Assembly: GCA_018398815.1 (NCBI GenBank)
Contig: CM031607.1
Span: 79,488,187 to 79,552,186, forward strand
Length of the DNA: 64,000 nt
Source of the DNA: Conus ventricosus
Lineage: Eukaryota > Mollusca > Gastropoda > Neogastropoda > Conidae
Direction of reading: 5' to 3'
A program made the translations under genes and the position numbers. The notes under the pieces are model-generated. The model ran no database searches. It worked only from the letters and a program-made list of their open reading frames with translations, and was not told the DNA's origin. The stretch's first letter is position 1. Every line of letters begins with the position of its first letter. Positions 56,982-64,000 of this stretch are shown piece after piece.

Positions 56982-57264
56982 ACCAGTACAACCACCACGG
57001 CAGCCCACTGTAGCCGACGTGCTCACACGCTCTCGCGGCCATGACCCAGCTTTCGCCGTTGCCCTCGCGTCAACGGGCACTGAACATCCAGCTGTTCTCC
57101 AGCTGTCACTTCATCAACATGGGCTGTTGCAACATCCTGGTGATGGGCCGCGCTGCAGCTGTGCACACGGGCCTGGGCTGCGCCTGAAGCGTCCTGGGCA
57201 TCGTGAGGTGTGGCGATAGCAGGGCTGAGCTGGCGGCTGACTGCACCTGTGTCGTATCATTCAG
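56982..57264 (+). pseudogene. AFDN: afadin exon with several frame breaks: DIL domain, second part
   Basis: Lies between TGTTGCAG and GTGGGT. The two spare positions at its start fit the previous exon ('DQYNHHGSP'). It then reads in pieces 'ADVL' (57014), 'RQRALNIQLFSSCHFINM' (about 57068-57121), 'GHREVW' (57199-57216), 'ELAADC' (57226-57243) and 'RIIQ' (57253-57264), in at least three frames. This order is exactly that of the afadin DIL domain ('LTIQLFSQLFHFINMWLFN...LGHIEAWA...LELAADC...RIVQ'). Four or more indels and an in-frame TAG (about 57217) break it, while the neighbouring exons are intact. It ends on a codon boundary as needed for the next exon. Confidence 0.85.
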
Positions 57265-59003
57265 GTGGGTGCAGTGGTAAAGAAAGTTTCAAGCGGAGAG
57301 GGGTGGGGTGGGTGGGATTGGAGGGGGGTGGGGGTGGTGGGGATGGGGGGAACGAGGAACAGGGGGAGGAATTGTGTGGGAAAGGGCAATGGGGAGGTGG
57401 GGGAGGGGGAATTGAAGAAGGCGGGCTGATTAGGGACGTTCATGGGGAGAGGTTGGGGAGCAAGTAGAAAGTAGGTATGTCGATGAAAGATTGACCAGTC
57501 ATGAAAGTTGGAAAAGGAATTCCGACCTTGTTGGCCATAGGTGACTAGAACAGTTGATCAAGAAATTTAAAAAACAGAAAGCATGAAGCACAAAAAAGTT
57601 GTAGATATTTCATAGTGAATGAGCTAAAACCACGTGACAAGGGGCTGGAAAAAATCATTTTGCTGATGATGGACTGACTCGAGAACTCGAAGGCCAGAAG
57701 ACTGATGTAGTGTGTGAGTGTGTATATGATCAAAAGTTGAAGTATGCTGCAGTAGAAAAAAAAATTGTTGATGTTTCATGCAAATGATTGAGTACAAGCA
57801 TGTGTTGCAATATAAAGTTTGAGGGAGCCATCACCTTACTTGTACCAGTACAGAACACAGTGACCAAATTGACAAGTTCAAGATTATTAGAATGTTTTTT
57901 TTTTTAATGTTGTACAGTTTAAACCTTGTTTTATGATGTGTTTCAGACAAGCACAACACAAAAAAAAATCAAAAAAAAAAAAGCAAACAAACAAGCAAAC
58001 AAAAAAGAATTTCACTTCATATTGAGTGTCACTAGCAAAAGCCATAGTGAGTCACAGTGTGAGTGCACTATATGATAGTGCATTTGATTTGATTTATTGG
58101 TCATTGATAAATCAATGGTGATGAATGAAAAATTAGTGAAGGCTTAAGGAATGTGTTTGAAATCAACTCTTAAGTAACATTGGCTGAGGCGACACCAAGA
58201 TGTACTGAATCCATATCATTGTTCAGCTTAATTTTCAAATTCTTCCAAGTTCACTAAAGTGACTACAGTGGTTGGACATAAACATCAACAACGCTTAGAA
58301 GAAAGATATGCTTGACAAACAACACCTTCTTCAACATTTGTATGCAAAATATAGCGTGATTTTGACATGCAGAATTTACATGTTTTTTGTTTTGTTTTGT
58401 TTTTTCCAAATCAGTATCCCTGTTTCAGGCATTGGTCTAGTCCACTTGAAAACTGATTTGGTAACTTGGTATGCATTATGTCCCCAAACACTCTTCTTCA
58501 CAAACCCAACCCCCCCCCCCCCGGTAGTTAAATGATAAAACAGGAATGTTGATAGGGAAGATCTTTAAAAGGACTTGCATGATATAATACATAAACACTT
58601 TACAGCAGAGTCCATTAAAACCTTGTTCAGGGATGTCCTGCCTGATGCGGTCTTTGAATTTCTGAGGGAGATTAACATTTTTCATCTGATCTAAGATTTA
58701 ATGGAGGAAAGATTTTTCACAAAATTTCTGGTGTTTTGTAGAAGATATGTTTTAAAGGGCTGTGTGAATTAGATAGTTTAAAGAAAAAAGAAATTGAATA
58801 ATGACTTGTGAGTTGACTTCAGTGCGATGACAGCCTGATATGACCTTTGCGGTTGACTGGGCTATAAGCAACATCACCTTACCTTGAAGGCAGTCTTCAT
58901 TGCTTCACAATGCAAAGCTGGAGCAGTATCCATCCCAGCCCGCACACAGAAGCAAGGGCAGACCTTCACAGATGATGGATGACTGTTCCTTGGGTGTTTG
59001 CAG
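57265..59003 (+). other. afadin intron, 1.7 kb
   Basis: Begins with a G-rich stretch (57300-57470), continues AT-rich with A runs at 57.96 kb and a C run at 58.51 kb. No element recognised. Confidence 0.75.
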
Positions 59004-59219
59004 GCGGCCCACCTGCTGCAGGCCCCCAAGCTGACCAGTGATGACGTCAACGGCATCACTTCCACCTGCTTCAAGCTCAACTCCATGCAGCTGCGTGCCC
59101 TCCTCACTCGCTACATCCCTGAAGTCAGCGAGCCTCCCATCTCCCCGGCCTTCATCGAGCGGGTGGTGGCCATCGGCGAGGACATGACCGATGAGCTGAT
59201 ACGTACAGAAGGAGGGGAG
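59004..59219 (+). CDS. AFDN: afadin exon: DIL domain, third part
   Basis: Lies between TGTTTGCAG and GTGAGT, exactly 72 codons. Reads 'AAHLLQAPKLTSDDVNGITS', 'TCFKLNSMQLRALLTRYIPE' and 'FIERVVAIGEDMTDELIRTE' then 'GGE'. 'INSTCFKLNSLQLxxLL' is a hallmark of the afadin DIL domain. No frame breaks. Confidence 0.97.
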
Positions 59220-59622
59220 GTGAGTGTGTGTGTGTGGTGCGTTTTTTTTTTCTTTTCTTTTTGATCTTGTAAAGTTGATCTTCAAGGGGTAAGTTAGGGA
59301 TTGGCCATTTATTGAATGGTTGAATAATGCTTTCTGTGAGGTAGGGAGAAGAAGGATCTTTTACAGTTTTACATAAAGTGCTGTGTCCAGTTCTTGCAAG
59401 CTATGGCCAGTTTGCCAGCTTTGTTTGGCCAGGCTGCATTGGACGATACTGCTTCCAGCTTTGGAAGCATCTTTTCATAATCATAAGCGTGACAGAACAG
59501 AGTTATTTCCAGTCGAGTGTGTCATGCTGTAACATGGAATTATTCCTTTCAATTTTATGCTGGCATAGGAAGATGGTTCATTCAGTTCTTACGCCTGAGA
59601 GTTGTTTGTTTCCTGCGTTCAG
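59220..59622 (+). other. afadin intron, 403 bp
   Basis: Short intron with a TG/T-rich start; nothing else seen. Confidence 0.85.
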
Positions 59623-59835
59623 ATACGTCTAGAAGAAGACCCTGACCTCCACCTGCCTTTCCTGCTGCCAGAAGATGGCTACTCCTGCGACACACTGCGG
59701 GGCATCCCAGACGGGCTGCCGGAGTTTGTGGCTCCGCTCAGCAACGCTGGCCTGTGTCACATGAGCGCTAACAACATGTCCAGCGGGAGCTGGACCGTCC
59801 ACATGGGCGGCCAGCAGATGCCCTCGGAAAAGCTG
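59623..59835 (+). CDS. AFDN: afadin exon: end of DIL region
   Basis: Lies between CTGCGTTCAG and GTGTGT, 71 codons in phase 0. Reads 'IRLEEDPDLHLPFLLPEDGY', 'SCDTLRGIPDGLPEFVAPLS' and 'SGSWTVHMGGQQMPSEKL'. 'LEEDPDLxLPFLLPEDGYSC' is almost invariant in afadins. No frame breaks. Confidence 0.97.
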
Positions 59836-59889
59836 GTGTGTGTTTTCGGGGGCTTTTCTCGTCTCTCTCACTGTGTCTTGCTGTTTGTC

Positions 59890-59951
<62 letters not shown>

Positions 59952-60550
59952 TCTCTCCTCTCTCTCTCTCTCTCTCCTCTCTTCTCTCTCTCACTGTGTC
60001 TTGTGTTTGTCATCTGTCTTGTCTCTGTGCATTGTTGTACCTGACATGACCCTGGCCTGTGGAGTCAGCTGGTACATAAACAATCAGAATTAAAAACAAG
60101 CGTGCTAATGGCAGCGGCACAGCAGCTTGTAGTTTTCTTCTTCTTTAAAAAATTTTTTTTTTACAGTGAATGTAGAATCGAATAGTGGGACATGCTGGTT
60201 TGCGGCTGTTATTTCCGTGGAGTCCATTATGGACCTGTTTCCCTGCGTTGCTTGAGAGATGAGCTTAGCTTTGTGGGTTGTCTGTTGGATGTTTTCTGCA
60301 ATTGTCACTGATTGTCTTCTCTATCCCCCCCCCTTCCCCACCCCCATGTGTGTGTGTGTGTGTGTTTTTGAATTATCATTTCAGTTTTTGTAACACAAAA
60401 ATGTACAAATCAGCTGAGGTGAAACATGTTCATCACACAATATACATCAGATTTTCAATGTTACGTTTAACTGCATTCATCCTAATGTATACTTTTATGT
60501 ATTCGTTCATCATTAGGCTATTGGACAAAGATGGATCAGATAGTAAATGC

Positions 60551-60568
60551 ATGTGCACACTCACACAC

Positions 60569-60614
<46 letters not shown>

Positions 60615-60637
60615 ACACACACACACACACACACTCA

Positions 60638-60705
<68 letters not shown>
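60551..60705. repeat. (CA)n microsatellite array
   Basis: Over 70 CA units with a few CCACAC joints. Confidence 0.95.
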
Positions 60706-60706
<1 letters not shown>

Positions 60707-61189
60707 GAGGCATATGCACATTCACACAAAGCCGATTCATGTCAGAAAATTAGCACAGAATGTGCAGAATATTTGCACAGTACAGACAAACTCTTCAATT
60801 CAGAAGAGCAAAACAAAAAAAACAAAAACAAAAACCAAGAAAAAGAAAAAAAAAGAAAGTTCTCTCTATCTTATATATATGTATAAGAAAAACAAAATTG
60901 TAGGAAATCTGTTAGACCTGTCCCATACACCTTTTCTTACAACCGTTGAGATACAGACACACTCAAAAGCGATGAGTATGATCATCATCATTTGGCTAGC
61001 AGAGATCAATATCTGCAGCCTATGTATGGTTCACTCCATGACATTACACAAAATTAGGAACTGAATACTCCTTTTCCCTTGTGTTTAGTATCTAAATCTG
61101 TGAATCTGTGGTGATTTTCTGCAGAAACCTATACAGCCTGTTTATACTAATGGTATGGATATGGCTGCCAGAAAGGAGTTAATGATTGT

Positions 61190-61800
61190 TTACAGGTGTG
61201 TGACTGGTTTACAGGTATTTCATGGTGACTGAATTTCAACCAGCAGACTTTTAGCTATCTGACTTGTCTACTTCATGGTAATTTTATATTTTGGATATTT
61301 TTGTGATGATGACTGTCAGTTTTAGCTGTGAATCCATTCTTTGCGTATAGAATTCTACATGTCATTGTGACATTATTTTTTTCTGTCAGAAAGTTGTTAG
61401 TGATTTCTGGTCCTGTAAATTTTATGTTGAATAGAAATCTGAGACAGGAAACTGTTACTAATGCATGGACCCACCAACTTCATGGTGAATTCATAAAGAC
61501 AGGAGCTGTTGCTAATGTAAGGTCTTAAAGTGTACATGAATTTTAGCCTGGAAGCTGTTATGAATGTGTGGACCTGTGAATTTCAAGTAAACGTGAATCT
61601 GAGCCAAGCCATGAAGTCGTTACTAAGGCATGGACACGTCAGTTAATGGTGAGGATAGAAGTGAGCCGGGAAGCTGTTATTGAAAGTGTGGACCAGTAAA
61701 CTTAATGGCGATTCTGAATTTCAGCCTGAAAACTGGTGTGATGTTATGGACCTGTACATTTCATAGTGAAAGTGAATTTGAACTGTTAAATGTGTTGGCA
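61190..61800 (+). repeat. degenerate tandem repeat, about 60 bp
   Basis: The phrase 'GAAGCTGTTATGAATGTGTG', 'GACCTGTGAATTTCATGGTG' and 'AATCTGAATTTCAGCC' recurs loosely at about 61410, 61445, 61550, 61610, 61670 and 61735. Confidence 0.75.
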
Positions 61801-61841
61801 CTGTGAGGTGGTGTTTGATGGTGTGTGTGTGGTGTTTTCAG

Positions 61842-61931
61842 TCCAGTCCCCAGGCTAATCAGCCCGAGATCATAGTGGTGTCCTTCCAAAAACTGATGGG
61901 CAGCATGGGGCTCAGCATCGTGGCTGCTGTT
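61842..61931 (+). CDS. AFDN: afadin exon: start of PDZ domain
   Basis: Lies between GTGTTTTCAG and GTGAGT, 30 codons in phase 0. Reads 'SSPQANQPEIIVVSFQKLMG' and 'SMGLSIVAAV'. 'MGLSIVAA' is the carboxylate-binding loop of the afadin PDZ domain (GLxI type), which binds nectin C-termini. Confidence 0.96.
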
Positions 61932-61956
61932 GTGAGTACCCCTGTGAAATTTTGTC

Positions 61957-61990
<34 letters not shown>

Positions 61991-61994
61991 GTGA

Positions 61995-62025
<31 letters not shown>

Positions 62026-62159
62026 TTGTTTTGCAAACCTTGTGAGGAATGAAGTCACACGTAAGGACAGAAAAGTTGAATCATATAAAATTGACCTTAT
62101 TTCATTGCTAAACAGGAGAATGATGTTAGGGAAGTCCTGACAAGGATAGGAATGTGAAC

Positions 62160-62199
<40 letters not shown>

Positions 62200-62458
62200 C
62201 GTGTGCGTGCACGCGCCTTTTCCAATCAATGAATTCAAGTGATTTTATCCATACAACATCACAGGAATACAGGACTTGAAGATCTTTTAATTTAAAAAAA
62301 AAAGAAAAGAAAAGAGTAGGATTCGTAGTTGAAAAAATGCTGTAAGAAATGTTATGAGCATAGCTCTGTTGTCATTGTAAGGTAGGAAAATGAGAAGGCA
62401 AGAAGATATTTTCATTCCATGATGTTGGATATACTATTGTATACATGCTGCAGTTTAT

Positions 62459-62514
<56 letters not shown>

Positions 62515-62610
62515 GAAGGAAGGAAGGAGAATCGGAGAAATTCTTGAGATGAGAGAAGGGTATGAAGTGTGGCAGAGACAGGTGGCTAAATTCTGTCATT
62601 CCCTTCACAG
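61932..62610 (+). other. afadin intron, 0.68 kb
   Basis: Holds TG microsatellites (61964-62028 and 62161-62205, the latter ending in GCGC) and a GA tract (62462-62520). Confidence 0.85.
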
Positions 62611-62676
62611 GGGGAAGGTTTGGGAGAGAGAGGCATCTACATCAAGTCTGTGGTACCTGGAGGTGCTGCTGCTCAG
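62611..62676 (+). CDS. AFDN: afadin exon: PDZ domain, second part
   Basis: Lies between CCTTCACAG and GTAAGC, 22 codons in phase 0. Reads 'GEGLGERGIYIKSVVPGG' then 'AAAQ', the 'GIYVKSVVxGGAA' strand and turn of the afadin PDZ domain. The rest of the domain must lie after the window. Confidence 0.95.
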
Positions 62677-64000
62677 GTAAGCTGCATGCACGCTTGTCTG
62701 CAGGGAATATTTAGTTGAAGACAAGGGCAATAACTTCTGACCGCCTACCAGTCGCAGAGCAAAGACGAGAGGGAAGGGATAGAGTCGGCCACAGTTTGTT
62801 TAGATAGCGCACGGCTGCCAACACCTGTCAGCTTCCTTGCGCGAACCTCCCAAAAGCTTTCCTCCCTAGCGTAATGTGATACTAGCTGCCTGGTGATAGT
62901 GCGCTGGAAATAGGGTGCTGTGTTTCTTCATTAATACTTTATGCCAGAATGCAACGAACTGTGGTCGATTGATGTCACTGGATTGAGGGTCTTTGACTGA
63001 CAGAATGATACCAAACACGAAAGGGTCTTCTTTCATACGCATTGTTGGCAAGCACCACAAAGATTTGCCAACAAAAAAAACGATTGAAACAGACAAACGA
63101 ACACACAACAAATGAAATGAAAGTTCAACTCAGTGGCGAGCATGCGTCGTCCTTTCAATCACACTCAAACTCAGGCATATTGGACATGCATGTCTTTCCT
63201 TTACAACTGACAGAAAATTATTCCTGGTACTCCTATCTGACAGCTGATACAGGGCTCAAATAAACAGTCACTGTCGGCACTGGTCAGCCTCACTGATACT
63301 AGTGTTTTGGAAATGGGGGGCTGTGTTTCTTCATTAATACTTTGCGCCAGAATGCAGCGAACTGTAGCCGATTGATGTCACTGGATTGAGGGGTCTTTGA
63401 ATGACAAAATGATACCAAACATGAATAGGTCTTCTTTCATGCGCATTGTTGGCAAGCACCACAAAGATTTGCCAACAAAAAACGATTGAAACAGACAAAC
63501 GAACACACAACAAATGAAATAAAACTTCAACTCAGTGGCGAGCATGCGTCGTCCTTTCAATCACACTCAAACTCAGGCATATTGGACATGCATGTCTTTC
63601 CTTTACAACTGACAGAAAATTATTCCTGGTACTCCTACCTGACAGCTGGTACAGGGCCCAAATAAACAGTCACTGTCGGCACTGGTCAGCTTCACTGGAA
63701 CATGGCGGCGGTTTCCCTACCACGGCCTAGGCATGTTTTGCTTGTTTATCTGCGTGCTCTACGTGCTTGTGAAGCATGCCGATGCTGATTCTATCACAAG
63801 CCACACCATGCTTTTAGTAAAGCAAGATTTTAGCATGCTACACATGCAGATGTCAGTTATAAAACAATGAAATGCTTCCTACCTGACCTTGTACTTTTGC
63901 CCGTTCCAATCATTTGAAACTGATGTCACATGTACACACACCAATGCAAATTGTTGCGCATTTTCTTCTTCATGGTGAGCCTACTCACGACTGGGAGAGA
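62677..64000 (+). other. afadin intron (start), running out of the window
   Basis: Dominated by a 403-bp tandem duplication (62.89-63.70 kb). The last 300 bases hold no recognisable feature. Confidence 0.8.
62893..63698 (+). repeat. 403-bp tandem duplication, two copies
   Basis: 'TGTTTCTTCATTAATACTTT' occurs at 62921 and 63324, and the sequence between repeats almost base for base: 'GATTTGCCAACAAAAA', 'CAGTGGCGAGCATGCGTCGT' and 'AAATAAACAGTCACTGTCGG' are in both copies. A few per cent of positions differ. Confidence 0.95.

Larger units (their letters stand above)
59836..61841 (+). other. afadin intron, 2.0 kb
   Basis: Holds a TCTG/CT tract (59898-60000), a CA array (60551-60705) and a degenerate tandem repeat (61.19-61.80 kb). 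Confidence 0.8.
10412..62676 (+). other. AFDN: afadin gene, central part (gene extends beyond both window ends)
   Basis: Fourteen exons or exon remnants on one strand follow the order of afadin: RA2, FHA, linker, DIL, PDZ. Afadin links nectins at adherens junctions to F-actin and binds Rap1/Ras through its RA domains. Phases agree across the good junctions: 32644-32758 ends with one spare base and 34500 begins with two; 51745 leaves two bases (after a one-base correction) and 52875 supplies one; 52948 leaves one and 53808 supplies two; 55567 leaves one and 56982 supplies two. The RA1 exons, the rest of PDZ and the C-terminal actin-binding part are outside the window. Introns range from 403 bp to about 22 kb. 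Assignment rests on recalled family sequence patterns, not on a search. Confidence 0.93.

Overview
This is a eukaryotic genomic window lying almost entirely inside one large, intron-rich gene on the + strand. Short exons with good GT-AG junctions and compatible phases spell the middle of afadin (AFDN; canoe in Drosophila), the actin-binding adherens-junction scaffold. In order they encode the second Ras-association domain (10.4, 32.6 and 34.5 kb), a poorly preserved FHA domain (about 44.7 and 47.8 kb), a linker (51.6 and 52.9 kb), the cargo-binding DIL domain (53.8 to 59.8 kb) and the start of the PDZ domain (61.8 and 62.6 kb). The first RA domain lies before the window, and the rest of the PDZ and the C-terminal region lie after it.

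The host is probably a mollusc, most likely a gastropod. This is inferred from the exon divergence relative to vertebrates, huge CA/TG and CT/GA microsatellites, tRNA-derived SINEs, I/Nimb-like LINEs with RNase H, a fish-like Gmr1-type LTR element and TTAGGG-type telomeric repeats. It is not proved by any marker gene.

The introns hold nearly everything else. At 2.1-3.6 kb is a CR1/jockey-type LINE fragment. At 11.6-18.1 kb is a Ty3/gypsy-type LTR element with 1.38 kb LTRs; integrase precedes the polymerase remnant (Gmr1-like order) and reverse transcriptase is missing. At 21-26.8 kb a GC-rich ORF1 with an SGNH-hydrolase-like domain is followed by an AT-rich endonuclease-RT-RNase H ORF2. At 26.8-27.2 kb an interstitial telomeric array sits between inverted copies of a short repeat. 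Minus-strand LINE fragments lie at 33 kb and 36.7-38.7 kb. SINEs of three types and many minisatellites (7.4, 19.7, 30.3, 39.5, 41-44.6, 61 kb) and a 403-bp tandem duplication (62.9-63.7 kb) complete the picture.

Sequence quality matters here. Several afadin exons need single-base corrections to stay open (10.5, 47.8, 51.67 kb and several in 57.0-57.26 kb), the retrotransposon ORFs show the same kind of breaks, and 42.57-48.7 kb is full of abnormal G, C and T runs. Consensus errors are the simplest explanation, but decay of single exons cannot be excluded without reads or transcripts.
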